Below, in pieces: positions 1-16,394 of a stretch of 64,000 nt of DNA. The position numbers were made by a program, and so were the translations under genes. Location of the stretch: the NCBI GenBank assembly GCA_947652605.1, contig OX393582.1, positions 15,214,544 to 15,278,543 of the forward strand, given 5' to 3'. Below the pieces are notes generated by a model, which saw nothing but the letters and a program-made list of their open reading frames with translations, had not been told where the DNA came from and did no database searches. The DNA comes from Elmis aenea (Eukaryota > Arthropoda > Insecta > Coleoptera > Elmidae). How positions within the stretch are numbered: the stretch's first letter is position 1; every line of letters starts with the position of its first letter.

Positions 1-755
1 TACAAATACAGAAATACAATTTGTAATGATATTTCTTCATAAAACAAGTTATATTCCAATGTAATATAAATTATACATCTAAAAACCTTTTAATAGTTTA
101 ACACACCAAATAAAAGTTGTAAAATTTTCTTTATTTTTTGAAATTACAGTCTTCAGCACTAGTGGTTTTGACATGATTTTGGCAAGAAAATTGATTGCAG
201 AATCACGTTTCATTGTTATGTCCACATTTTTTCCTACAGAATTGGAGTAATAAAGTATTATTATCACCTTACTATTGATTTTTGAGTCAATTGGAAGTGA
301 AAATGACACTGAAAGAATACACAAAGTCATTTACGATTAGATCTAGACACAGAGTTACCACGTTGAATTTCATAACATTGGCGTACTTTATACTCCAGCG
401 CGCCCGCTCGAGGGTTTATTGTTGTTTAGGAAGTATTTATGTACCTTTTTTACGTTCTTAAACAATTAATATACCGTATTTTATGACACATAAGACGCAG
501 TCTTTTTCCCAAAGAAATTCACGAAAATCACTCTGCGCCTTATATGGTAGTAATAAGTGTTTTTTTGATTTCTTATTTGCCCGTGCTATGCTATGCTAGA
601 AAATAGGTATAGGTATCAATTTACAAGGGATTCGACTAAAATGACGAAATGTTGAAAATTGCTTCGGTTCAAGTTCCACGGTTATACTGAACAATAATTA
701 AATTATTAATAAATATTGAGCGTAATTAGTGTTTGGCTCAATTAACAACTATATA
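1..755. other. Unassigned intergenic DNA
   Basis: I see no coding exon, RNA gene or complete mobile element here. The sequence is AT-rich, with a short CG-rich patch near 397-412. The only open frame (79-330, minus) has no recognisable motif and looks like chance. Confidence 0.5.
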
Positions 756-2768
756 CAGGGTGGTCCACATAGAAGGGCCACTATTGGGATCTCGTAAACG
801 GCAAGAGCTACAAAGAAGTTTAAATTAGACAAATTGTTCCCCTTTCTGAGACCTATTCAGTGATGCTCTAATGTTTAACGTTTTAAAAAAGTTTTATGTC
901 ACGCCAGATAATAAACAAAAATCAAAATGGCCATTTTTGTTAAATCGTTAATAACTCGGTTATACTTGATGGTACAAAAATATTTTTGGGGAAACATTTG
1001 TAGATTTTTTTACTCATTGTCAGTGAAAACATTCATTTGTTTCAATATTGTATACATTCTTAGATAAATTAAAAACATGTATATTTTAAATCAGGGTTGA
1101 GCAGATTTAAATCAATTGATTTAAATCACGATTTAAATCATGATTTAAATCAAGTGTTTTTTTTTTAAATCATTGATTTAAATCAAGTGATTTTTTTTTT
1201 AAATTATCAATTTAAATCACAGATTATATGAGTAGATACAGTATAATATTTATAATAAAACAAAATTGTATTACTATTAGTAATTAAATACACGAAATGG
1301 TGAATAAACCATATCAATTTGCTCTTGTAAAGTAATATTCATTGTGGAAATGCAATAATTTAAAATACAAATGACAAGTTTTTGACGTTAGCGTAGTGAA
1401 CAGTCAGTTTTATCAATTTCCACGGCACTCTATTGCTTCAATAACGATTTGAAAAAAAATGTCGAATATCTCGAAAAGTATGAGTTTTGGGTATAGGACA
1501 TACTTAACAAAATATGAAGCTCTTTTAAAGACGAATTCGATGACATAAAAAAATACAGGGGTTTGCATTTGAAAAAATCGAGTTACGAGCTTTTGAAAAT
1601 CATGGAAGTTGCCACCTATTTATAAACACCCCTGTATGTGTGATTCAAATTTTTTCATATCGAGCGAACAGAGCAATGTTTTCTGCATGTCCATACCAAA
1701 TTACAACTCTGTATTTCAAAACAACTTCAGGAGAATTTTTTAAATAAAGACTTAAAACCTTGAATAATTTAGAAAATATTTTTTTTTTTTACAATGCCGT
1801 ATAAAAACCTGTAGTACTTTATATTGATGCAAAGCTGAAATTAAGGCAGTCAAAAATATTAAATAAAAAATAGGGTGTTGTATTTGAAATATAAAAGTTG
1901 CTATTAGTTCCAGAAAGGTGACTCACCCTGTATATTTGAAAATATTTTTGTGTTGTTTAGAAAAAACTGTATAAAATAGCATTTGAATCAACTTCATATC
2001 TCAAGCCGTTTAGCCACAATCGACCGATCCCGCACTAATGACTCACCCTGTATATAATTAATTAAACATCACCATTTAGCACTGATTTTTTCAAAATTCT
2101 TAATCATTATATTTAATTTTTCATTTTGACAAAAATTTACCATTGAATTAAATATATTGGTTATTAAATATATTAGCACAAAACAGAAATAGCATATGAA
2201 TATGTCACTAAATTCGATAATATGGTTCATTTGATTTAAATCAAAAAAAATCTTATTTAAATCAAATAAATCGATTTTTTTGATTTTTTTAAAAAATCAT
2301 GATTTTTATCCACCCTGTTTTAAATGGAAACCAAAGTTGGCTATGACCTCATGCAAAAGCATTTTTTTCCTCTTTGCAATAATATAAGGTTAAGTGTATT
2401 AATTTTAATATTTACACTCCAAGCAAATAAAATTCACCTTAAAAGTCCCTGTAAAGCTATAGAGTGCCATGAATTTAAACAATATCGAAACAAATGAATG
2501 TTTTTAATTTACAGTGCGTAACAAAATCTACAACTTTTTCTCCAAAAATGTTTCTGTACCATCAAGTATAACCGAGATATTAACGATTTAGAAAAAAAAA
2601 CCATTTTGATATTTGTTTATTATCTAGCGTGCCATGGAATTTTTTTAAAACATTAAAGCATCACTAAACAGGACTCAGAAAGGGGAACAATTTGCCTAAT
2701 TTAAACTTCTTTGTAGCTCTTACCATTTACGAGATCCCAATAGTGGCCCTTCTATGTGGACCACCCTG
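756..2768. mobile_element. Foldback (palindromic) MITE, TA-flanked, split by a hAT element
   Basis: The left end reads CAGGGTGGTCCACATAGAAG and the right end is its reverse complement, both flanked by TA. The arms match for roughly 300 bases, covering the 'actattgggatctcgtaaac' stretch and the 'cattaaagcatcact' stretch. A separate hAT-like element (1092-2317) sits near the centre. Another right half of the same family lies near 29980-30150. No transposase is encoded. The TA flank and CAGGG end suggest Tc1/mariner-type mobilisation, which is an inference. Confidence 0.8.
1092..2317. mobile_element. Non-autonomous hAT-like element with perfect 8-bp TSD
   Basis: The element starts CAGGGTTGAGCAG and ends in ATCCACCCTG, giving short imperfect inverted termini of CAGGGTKGA type. 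It is bounded by identical 8-bp direct repeats, TTTTAAAT, at 1084-1091 and 2318-2325. Subterminal regions are rich in GATTTAAATCA-type motifs. No transposase frame is present. The 8-bp duplication and CAGGG ends are typical of the hAT superfamily. It is inserted in the palindromic element 756-2768, so it is the younger of the two. Confidence 0.8.
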
Positions 2769-2874
2769 TATACTAAAATGATAGTTTTTTTTTAATTGAA
2801 AGCTGCACAAAAAAAAAATTCATGTATCTGTTCACTGTGTCATAAATGATCATACATTATCGTTGGAGCAAAAA

Positions 2875-5800
2875 TTAATAGGGATTATCGTGAATTCCAG
2901 AAAACTGTAAAAGTATAATGAAATACGAAGTAACCGCGCTTGTTATTGTTATAAGCATACCGTAATCCACAGAAAAAAATCCTCCAGCTGAAAATGCCGT
3001 GTTTCTCTGAATCGTTATAAATAAAACAAGTTCTTCGTATGAGGGACTAACGTTGCTAAGACCACGGTTTGTATTTAGCAATCTTTGGGCTATAACTTTT
3101 GTTTTGTTGGCTTCTGTTGTAGTTGATTTACATTTCACAGCGATAGTTATACCAGTTGCCTGAAAATTATATTTATATAATTAATGAAAGCAATAAACAA
3201 AATAAGCTAGGAGTACATGTTTAACAATACCCAAATTTTATCTTTGGACTATATGTCTAAAACCGATTAAGATATTTCATTTCTGTTTTCATTATTAGAT
3301 ATAACTATCATAAATTTGAGTGAAAATTGTGCTACTAATATTTTTCTTAACTCCGGTAATAACTAATAATTCCCCTATCGTGACTTAAATCGGAACGTCC
3401 TATACAGAGTGTCCCAGATTACATTTCCAGCATGGGGATCTCGCTAATTATAAGAGATACAGGGTTTGTTTAACTTAGATGAATTATTCCTTAGTTACCT
3501 TAGATGAGAGGAGCTACAATCCATTTTTAAAAGTACAACATTCCTCGCACTTCAGAGTTCAGATGTTATAGCAAAAAATATGAAAATGTCGAATTTCTTT
3601 TTTCTCTCATAACTTTTTTGTCTTAATCATTAAATCAATTTTATTTGTACCTTTTAAAAGTACTTTTTTATGTAGAATGTAACTATTATCTTAGATTTTT
3701 TTATCACTTCATTTTTGAGGTATTACACCTTAATTCATTTTTTCTGATGGGCCGTCAAGTTGGCGTTGGAATAGTTCGATGTGCTTTTTTTCCTCTTTCT
3801 AACGGTTTATCATGTGTTTTATCTCTGTTTATAAATAACTCAGGAACTCAAGAAAAACCGTATTTTACCAATATTATTCTAAGTTAGCTTTGAAACATAT
3901 TACAGGCAAGTTGGCTTTGCAATAGTTAAATGTGCTTTTTTCTCCTCTATCTAATGATAGATATAGATATAGGTATCGTTTGAAAGAGGTAAAAAGCATA
4001 TCGAACTAATTCAACGCTAACCTGACGGCCTGTAAGAAAAAATTAAGTTAGTGGTAACATCTCAAAAATGAAAAGTTATAAAAAAATTTTTAGATAACAG
4101 TTACGTTCTACATAAAAAAGTACCTTCAGAAGGTACAAATAAAATTGTTCTAATGATTAAGACAACAAAGTTACTAGAGAAAAAAGAAATTCGACATTTT
4201 CATATTTTTTGCTATAACATCTGAAGCACGAGGAATTTTGTACTTTTAAAAATTGATTGTGGCTCCCTCCTCTCATACAAAGGAATAATTCGTCTAATCT
4301 AAAAAAATCTGTATCTCTTATAATAAGCGAGATTTCCATGTTGGAAATGTAATCTGGGACACCCTGTATAACTGGAGATGCTTCCGCTCGAAAGCTTAAC
4401 ATTTATGTTAAGCAGGCATGTGCAACTTCGACAAGACCTTGGGCCGGATAGTAAATTTGAAATACATCCGCGGGCCGGACCTTTTTTAAGGGCTCGTATT
4501 GGAGTGTGCAAAAAGCAACCCATCTTAATTGTGTGTGTTTTTTTTTACTTCATTGAAGTAGTCATTATTATAAAACAATTATCCAATCAATCACTGCAAC
4601 AATTTCAAAATTTGCTAAAGTATAATATTTTTTTTAAAACAAAGATATGAGACTATAAGATTATAAGACATTTAAAAAATAAGCATAACTGCATTTTATA
4701 GAAATCATAAAATATAAATCATTAAGAACAAACATTCAAAACACTTTTCAGCTTTAGTTGATTTGATAAAGTTCTCGCGGGCCGGATAAAATCATGTCAC
4801 GGGCCGTATCCGGCCTGCGAGCCGTAGCGTAGGTTGCACACTTGCACATGCCTGAAGCCTGATGTATACATTTTTAGAATATTTCAGAAACTGACTATAA
4901 TAGGCACATATTTATTTTAAAACATTTCTAAGCCCAAAAAAACACACCTCTTTGTTATTTAACCATTTTTCTATCTCCAACGGTTTCCGAGATTTCTATG
5001 CTCGTTATGTTAAACATACAGTGTGTCCAAAAGGTATGGAATATGCTATATATCTCAGTAAATATCCACTTTAGGGAAAAATGTTTTTAATAAAAGTTGT
5101 TTGGTACTTAGTTTTCCACCATTAGACAAAATTTAAATATTATTTTTCGAATAACAAAAGCGCAATGAAAAACAATTGATTTTTTTTTAATGGCAAGGTA
5201 CCCCTATATTATACTCATTTGATAGAGATTTTTTTTTCTCTTTTCAATGATGGGGTCACCTTAAAAATTAAGTTTATGCTAAGAGGCCGGAGAATATCGA
5301 AAATTTAAAAGATTACACCTGAAATGGTTGGGAATGTTATAAACGGGTTTAAAAACCGAGTTTATCATTGTCAAGGTGTAAATGGTTCACAGTTTGAACG
5401 CTTATTGTAGATTTCGTCAAAAAAATTTAGTTCTTATGATGTTTTTGTTAGAAATAAATACTAATCAATTAAAATAAATTTTGCATTTTTCTCAAAAAGT
5501 TACTTAAGTAATGGTACTAAAGTTTTGCATCATTGAAAAGAGGAAAAAAAAAATCTATCAAATGAGTATAATATAGGGGTACCTGGTCATTTAAAAAAAT
5601 TCAATTGTTTTTCATTGCGCTTTTGTTATTCGAAAAAATAGAATTTAAATTTTGTCTCATGGTGAAAAACTAAGTATCAAACAACTTTTATTCAAAACAT
5701 TTTTCCCTAAAGTGGATATTTACTGAGATATATAGCAAGCTCCATACCTTTTGGAAACACTGTACAAGTAAAGTATGTAATAAGTGACATTTAAACTAAG

Positions 5801-6771
5801 CTTAAATAAAGTTTAGTTTTACGATTGTTGCCAATAGCTTTATTTGCCCGGCCCAATACAAAACTTACCAGAAAAAACAACACCCATGTTACTTGGATAC
5901 AAAGAGAAATCACCGGGAAAATTCCTTTATCCTTGAAAGCTATTGAAGTCGGAGACATGTAAGCCATAGCAATGCCCAGAAAACCGTTCAAACAGTTTAA
6001 ACTTGCAGCAATGATACAAAAAACGATCATAAATATTTGAAATCCGTGTGCATCATTTACAATTTCTATTAAATCGCACAACAATCCATGAACTTCCGTA
6101 ATTCTCAGTTGTTTATTTTTTTCTAAATCGTCTTTGTTCAATTCTAAATTGGCTTCTAGAAGCGTATTTAGTCGACATAATTTTTGCCTGATAAATTCGA
6201 CTGGTTCGGTGATCTGCAACGCCAAAAGGAATATGTAGTAGTAAAACCAATAATGGCACAACCAGAACAAGATGTATTCTGGAGTAATGTAGCTCATGAG
6301 GATTAAATCTATCGCTGCTAGCAATGCTACACCGAAGGTGATCCCAACGAATATTTTAAATATTTTGTATCTATAACTCTCCTTTTCTCCACTTCGTTTT
6401 TCGATATACTCATCAACTTTGCAAAGTTTTCGGTGAAACTTCATTGCTAGCTTTCCGTTACTTGTTATAGTGTACCAAATTGATATGACACATGCACTGG
6501 CTTGAATTATTAAAGTTATTGTGTCTAAAATTGCGACGGCTTTTCTTTGATACACTTCGTGTGTTTGTATTTTGCCAGCTATCGAAAAGATTGTTATCCC
6601 AACTGCAAATACGATTTCCATGAATCCGATACATGTATCCTGTTTTGAGAGTTCCACTATTTTAAGACCATCATACTTGTACGGTATAATATAAAGCAAA
6701 CGAAATGCGATGCTAGTTATTTGTATGCAGAGTGGAATTTTTTTGGGGTTTTTCATCAGGATTAACGGCAT
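2875..6771 (-). CDS. Gustatory receptor (7TM chemoreceptor, Gr family), two exons
   Basis: Predicted plasma-membrane chemoreceptor of the insect gustatory receptor family (7tm_7 type), about 395 aa. Exon 1 is 6771-5869 and ends CTG followed by GTAAGT. Exon 2 is 3159-2875 after a TTTTCAG acceptor. Both joins are phase 0, and the spliced frame reads ...WVLFFL/ATGITIAVKC.... Exon 1 carries several hydrophobic segments, with a Trp/Tyr-rich one around residues 165-190. Exon 2 carries the family's C-terminal pattern: a phase FSAGGFFSVDYGML, then TSYFIILLQF near the end, matching the TYhhhhhQF signature with Ser for Thr and Tyr kept. The start Met at 6771 lies three bases after a plausible acceptor (TTTTTGCAG), so a short 5' exon could exist. 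The open frame reads through the donor for 26 codons, which is intron, not protein. The 2.7-kb intron is filled with transposons. The ligand cannot be inferred. Confidence 0.8.
3405..4366. mobile_element. Foldback MITE, TA-flanked
   Basis: The ends read CAGAGTGTCCCAGATTACAT on the left and the complement of CAGGGTGTCCCAGATTACAT on the right, flanked by TA. The arms include the mirrored 'ggggatctcgctaattataa' and 'gaaaatgtcgaattt' stretches. It lies inside the intron of the gustatory receptor gene on the minus strand. No coding capacity. Confidence 0.75.
4413..4854. mobile_element. hAT-like MITE with CAGGCATGTGCAA ends
   Basis: The termini are CAGGCATGTGCAACTT on the left and the complement of CAGGCATGTGCAAGTG on the right. 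Inside are 'gggccgga' motifs in both orientations. The short inverted ends beginning CAGG suggest hAT. I could not find a convincing 8-bp duplication: the flanks are ATGTTAAG and AAGCCTGA. Confidence 0.6.
5029..5762. mobile_element. Foldback MITE, TA-flanked (family also at 30984-32571)
   Basis: The left end CAGTGTGTCCAAAAGGTATG and the right end, the complement of CAGTGTTTCCAAAAGGTATG, are flanked by TA. The arms mirror each other over most of the length, for example 'ctcagtaaatatccacttta' against its complement near 5707-5726. The second family member at 30984 is 60-80 percent similar by eye and carries an extra nested insertion. Confidence 0.75.
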
Positions 6772-6786
6772 TTCCTGCAAAAACAA

Positions 6787-7300
6787 AACAACATTTTGTT
6801 TAAGTGTTTCACAACGTTGTTTTTCTTGAAATTTACGGTTTTTTTTTTAAACGTCTAGCTTTATACTGGTAGGTATGTAGGGGAACTTGGGACAGGATGT
6901 ATTATTTACCGTTTCAGGACTATATTTTGTACCAAATAAAGCAAAGTTTCGTTTTTGTGATATCGATTCATTTATTATTAAATAAAGAAGTGGAAATGAT
7001 TTTTGGATAACAATTTATTAGTAATAATTCAGAAATATACAAGTTGAAATAAATACAGTGTGTACAAAAAGTAACGCTTGAGATTTTGTTTTAATCTTCC
7101 AAAAGTTGATTTATTAGGTTGTCTTTGAATAAAACAATCTTCCGTATCATAGGTACTTTTCGTAATATTCGTAAACCATTTCGTGTTTTTAAGGTACAAA
7201 AATAAAAACAATCAACAATTAAACGTTATTATTTCCGTAAAATTGTTTTACCAGGTATATTCTTAATGAATAATTTTTTTTATCTGATTTATTTTGCTTC
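6787..7300. other. Gap upstream of the receptor gene, no gene seen
   Basis: AT-rich DNA that could hold the promoter or a short 5' exon of the minus-strand receptor gene. I cannot place a promoter. A possible transposon end (ACAGTGTGTACAAAAAGTAA) lies near 7055-7075. Confidence 0.4.
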
Positions 7301-7329
7301 GGCATGTTTTTGCTGCTATGGCTAATCAC

Positions 7330-7530
7330 CGAAGTGGAGGAGGAGGGAACTAGGATTAGGTGAGTAAGGGTAGAGGGTAGGTGGAAGTACCGTCACAGCA
7401 TTCGCCTATAGTAGGTAGGGGAAACCACCTGAAACCCCTACGATGACAGACGGCCGCGGGATTCGAACCCACGCCTCCCGACTTTACTCGCTAGATTGTA
7501 TACCAACCAGCCACCGAGCTCGGTTCAATT
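7330..7530 (-). mobile_element. tRNA-derived SINE (copy 1)
   Basis: On the minus strand the 5' part reads like a tRNA: an A-box-like GTGGCTGGTTGG and a B-box GGTTCGAATCCC, the internal RNA polymerase III promoter elements. A non-tRNA tail follows, shared with the copy at 22505-22767 ('caccacctgaaac', 'ggtggaagta' motifs). It is not a functional tRNA because the acceptor and anticodon stems are disrupted. It lies at the edge of a truncated copy of the 22463-23945 foldback family. Confidence 0.65.
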
Positions 7531-8022
7531 ATGGGTTAAAAAATTACAATGTTATGTCACAACTCGAATTTAGATATACATTTTTTTTTAATTGTCTACG
7601 CCACTGCATTCTTATCAAAAAAGTGCCTGTAGACCGTCAAAATTATTTTTCTTTATTTTCATAAACAATCGAGATATAGTCATAAAACGAAAAGTCGAAA
7701 TAACTCGAAAACAAAAGACGATAACCAATTTTAGTTTTCACCATTAACTTTTTTACGAAAAAAGAGATCGAGGAAGCGGGGTCCCTTTTTTCGATACCTC
7801 TTATAGTTACAGAGATTCAGTGGCGTACGCGACAGACTGCTTTTCCATACAAATAAAATATATTATGTTTGTATATTTTACTCATAAATGCTATTTTTGT
7901 GTACGTTTGACCCTAAAAATTAAAAAAATTGGCAAGGCGCTGTTATCCGGGGGACAGCCACCCCCTGGACCCCCCGCAACTCTTCCCTATGAAAACATCG
8001 AAATTTGCCCACCCTATACACT
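7531..8022. mobile_element. Truncated half of the 22463-23945 foldback family
   Basis: This stretch matches the right arm of the 22463-23945 element, including 'cgccactgcattcttatcaa', 'cgataaccaattttag' and the terminal 'aaaacatcgaaatttg' followed by CACCCTATA. An unrelated 170-bp block (7808-7978) with a C-rich 'ccccctggaccccccg' run interrupts it. The left arm is missing. Confidence 0.6.
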
Positions 8023-8094
8023 TAATTATAATTCACAAGTTTACATATTGTTTGCCAATTATAAAAATTATAATTTATAACTGTTTAAAAAATA

Positions 8095-8575
8095 CAGTTG
8101 AACCTCTAAATTTGCCATTAATCCATTCCTGAAGGATGGACGAATATTGAATCGGACGAACATAAAACAATTTTTATTTCCATAGGAATTACCTAAAATT
8201 GAAATAATCCGTTCCTAGTCCCAAATTTGATACATAAATACGTAAAAATTTAACCAGAACTTTATCGTTTCTGAGGAGCGAAGGAGCGATTATAATAGAA
8301 GCTATACCTATAGGGGGAAAGGCTTAATCGTTCATTAAAATATTCTTTTAAAAAATCAAGTAATTCCAATTCTGGTGACCGAAGTCTTTTTTGTCCCTTT
8401 TCCGACGATTCGCTAGCAAAGAAATTGTCCAATGTTTACCGTTTCTAAATGTTTATTAAAATTTCGTCACGAATATTGGGATCTTGGACGAACATCAAAA
8501 TATTTTTTTGCCGAAAAAATGTGACGAGTATCGGATTTGGCAAATGTAGGGCTAACCAATTTATCGGTTCCACTG
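8095..8575. mobile_element. pogo/mariner-type MITE, TA-flanked
   Basis: The ends are CAGTTGAACCTCTAAATTTG on the left and the complement of CAGTGGAACCGATAAATTGG on the right, flanked by TA on both sides. Ends of the form CAGTNGAACC are typical of pogo/Tigger-like elements. No transposase frame is seen. Confidence 0.65.
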
Positions 8576-9107
8576 TATTAGTCTTACGCAAACTTAATTT
8601 AGTTCAGTTAATTTAAAGAAAAATGTAATTTTGATTAAAATATTTTTAAATGTTTGATCATACCTTGGCTACAAAATGTCTTCTTTTGTTTAGGAAGATG
8701 TCATTACTTATCATATTTGAATAAAACAGTGAAGATTCGCACAATTACAAAACATTGATATTGTAGTCGTTTATATGGTTCAATATAAACTGAAAAAATA
8801 TTATATAATATATACAATTATTTGCATATCACTTCAAATGACAGATATTCATTATTGTTTAGTATCCTTACTAATAAGGCTAATGGGTTGTTATATTTAG
8901 ACTCCACTTTAACAATAATGTAAATAACCAACGATAGATATTAAGCTGGTTGAGCGTTTTGTTTGATATTTTGCTATAGCTTAATTAGATTAATTTTGTG
9001 TACGTGTACGTTTTAACATCGTTTAAGTTAATAAATTGACGGAAAATAAAGTTGTCTTGGTGTAATGTTCATTCTAAAGAACTTTTTTTTCTCAATTAGC
9101 TGGTGTA
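8576..9107. other. AT-rich gap, nothing recognised
   Basis: I see no gene or complete element here, only AT-rich sequence with no open frame of note. Confidence 0.5.
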
Positions 9108-9161
9108 CAGGGTGGTCCAAATTCGATGGGATTACATGGGTATCGAATTTGGACCACCCTG
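9108..9161. mobile_element. 54-bp minimal palindromic MITE
   Basis: Almost nothing but two inverted termini: CAGGGTGGTCCAAATTCGAT followed by about 14 bases and the reverse complement, flanked by TA. It is a collapsed derivative of the 25059-25613 element, whose ends are the same. Confidence 0.8.
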
Positions 9162-9316
9162 TAAAATTTGATGGGTTTATTTTTACAATAAATGGAGCTG
9201 TTCAGTGTAAGGGGGTTTAGTTCGCAGGCTTCAGTGAATAATAAAAAAACAAGGTTTTAGATTTAACGTTCTAATTTTTCACAAAAATACGATAAATAGC
9301 TTTGTTATTCATTTAA

Positions 9317-10420
9317 CCCATTATTGCCCGAATTAATTTTTTTTTTTCTTTTTTTTTTTGGTAATGTATGATATTCTTCATAAAAATAACACAAAATAAT
9401 AGAATTCATTTATATTTTTCAAAAAAATATTAAATATTACAGTATTTTGATGTGTTCCAATTTTGGAACACTGGGCATACAGTAAGGTATAATTGGAAAT
9501 AAAACGTTTGCAAATAATAATGTATTATACATGCAAAAACTATAAATTATTTATGAACATTTATTATTATAAACATTTCAGCGAACATGGAAACTTTTAA
9601 AACTTCCATCATGTAAATTGACACCGCATTTCTCACAACATTTAGTGGCATTTTTCTTGCAAAGCGCACATCTATTTTGCTTTGCAGCTGAAATTATTCA
9701 GTGATCGGATCCGATCATATCTTATTGACTCTGGAACATGACTGCCAATTTATTAAGAGGATTTTGGCCTTCCTCCTCCCACAAAGGTAGTTCCGTAATT
9801 TTTTAAATAGATTTGAACTATGTTTCTTCTGAAATTCAAATGATCCATTTTGTTCTTCTCACCGTCCACTCCACCCATGTATTTGTTGTACATAGAAATG
9901 GCATGAGGTTGTGTAACAGGCAATTTCTTTTTTTCGGAGGATATCTAGCGATGAGCTTGGCCAATTGGGTGTACTGTATTGCAAGAACTCACAGTAAGAA
10001 CAAATCGGTTATCATTCCAAGCGGTAACGGTAACATAATTTTTATATCCATGTTAAAGTCGTAGGTTCCTCGTTCTTTTTTCCCCATAGTTTTCACATTC
10101 ATTATAGGACATTTTTCTAATCGATTAGCCATTATTGTACCTGTATAGCCAAATCCCAATTCTTGTAAACGATGTACACGTTTCAAAGAATAAAAATATC
10201 TATCGGCATAGATTTTGAATGGAATATTTTTAGGTAGTTTTGATAGTAAATTTATAACTACTGAACCACCAACGTGCGTATGTAAGTAATAAACATATTT
10301 TTTAGAAATTCACAAATTTCTTGATCAAAAAACAATTCAAAACAGGCCACTGGATCATGATAGATTTAGGACTTGTTTAGGAGATACGAGCGGTACAAAG
10401 CTACGAGTCAAATAATCTGT
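9317..10420 (-). pseudogene. piggyBac transposon relic (transposase pieces)
   Basis: The right side begins CCCATTATTGCCCG directly after a TTAA target site (9313-9316), as in piggyBac elements. On the minus strand 10186-9989 encodes a piece of a piggyBac-type DDE transposase: RLQELGFGYTGTIMANRL, then a CPIM...RGTYDF stretch typical of the fold. Further downstream, 9790-9600 encodes the degenerate C-terminal Cys-rich domain (matching the better copy at 33938-34261). Stops and frameshifts break the frame, so it is not active. The 5' part has been lost or replaced near 10420, where mariner sequence begins. Confidence 0.75.
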
Positions 10421-10464
10421 TTTTGACCAAATTCTTTCTATAACCCTTTTTCGATTTTTGGTAT

Positions 10465-10690
10465 TCATCTTTCGAATTCGCTCCGATAATCTTGGTCGAA
10501 GACCTTTTTATGTCCAATCGTATCAAAATGGTTTCCTTTGCACTTAAATTTTAATTTGGTGAATAGCTAGAAGTCACAGGGAGCCAAATCAGGCGAATAC
10601 GGTGGGAGATCGAGGACTTCAATGACTTTTTTGGTAAAAAAAAATTGCAAATGAGTTTGGACTTGTATGTATGATGGTGCCATCGTATAG
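10465..10690 (-). pseudogene. mariner transposase relic (C-terminal part)
   Basis: Reading the minus strand from 10680 gives APSYIQVQTHLQ, then LPPYSPDLAPCDF, the hallmark of mariner (DD34D) transposases around the last catalytic Asp. An in-frame TAG stop comes directly after CDF, followed by LFTKLKFKCKGNHF in the same frame. Only about 70 codons are left, so this is a dead fragment next to the piggyBac relic. Confidence 0.8.
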
Positions 10691-10819
10691 TACCGCCCAG
10701 CTCTCTCGCTCCGTGGTACTGAGGACTAACCGATGAATCCTTGCCACCAAACGCTGCCGAACACTCAAATAATAATTTTGTTTTGCGATATTAAAACTTT
10801 TTTAGAAAATAGCTATAGG

Positions 10820-11182
10820 ATGGTTTAAAATCGAGAGTCTGGAGTCAGAACTCGAGAAGTTGAGAGTTGAGGCTTTTTGGACGAGCCGGTAGCCGGAGTC
10901 AGGAGTCAAAAAAACTGTCGACTTTGATTCAGTTTTTATCAAGGTTGAGAACAGAACGAAAACGATAACAAAATAACAATATTAGCCGATTTTTTTCAGG
11001 AGCGGAAAAGGAAACGACATTTTATTTTATTGTTTAACGGTTTTCCATAATGTTCTCCAGTGAAGCGCAAATGAAAGAATTCGGGAGTCGGAGTCGGTTT
11101 TAAATGATACCTACTCCGGGAGTCGATAGTCGGGATTCATTTATTTTTCTGCCGACTGCGACTCCCCGTCCCCATCCCTGGT
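10820..11182. mobile_element. Probable hAT-like element with 'gagtc' motifs
   Basis: A block rich in GGAGTC/GAGTCGG motifs ends in CCCATCCCTG (the complement of CAGGGATGGG), a typical hAT terminus. The left end is poorly defined and I found no clear 8-bp duplication. No coding capacity. Confidence 0.4.
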
Positions 11183-11604
11183 TTAAAGACAAAATTATAT
11201 AGTAAATTATCTTATCTTTCCAGTCATTTAACCATTTCAGTTTTTTGTTTTGTTTTTGAATTTTTTTCCAAATTATTAAGGTAACACTATCAGAGTCTGA
11301 TACTATCAATTTGTAAAACGTCTTTCTAATAACATCAAAATTTCGAATAAATTTTAATCAATTAATTTTGATATTGGCCGGCCAAATTTTCGTTTGATTT
11401 GATTACTTGTAATATGGCGTAATCGAATATATTACTTTACTGAAATTTTCTCTGTGTTAATCATCATGTCTGACGTGTATAAAGACGTGTGATTATTCAC
11501 TGTATTGTAATTTAATTATGTACGATGGAACTGACGTGTTACACCCATTCGCTACTATGACATTCATGAATGTGGCCTGCAGGAACATCAAGTTAACCTA
11601 GAAA
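11183..11604. promoter_or_regulatory. Upstream region of the erlin gene
   Basis: A 420-bp gap directly upstream of the erlin start codon, so it must hold the 5' UTR and probably the promoter. I cannot point to a TATA box or initiator with confidence. No open frame or mobile element is clear. Confidence 0.35.

Positions 11605-16394
<4,790 letters not shown>

Noticed and set aside
1092..2317. CRISPR-like array because of repeated GATTTAAATCA motifs
   Set aside because: The motifs are irregularly spaced palindromic subterminal repeats of a hAT-like element, in a eukaryotic genome.
7440..7528. tRNA gene on the minus strand
   Set aside because: Same reasoning: a diverged copy of the SINE head, with no intact cloverleaf.
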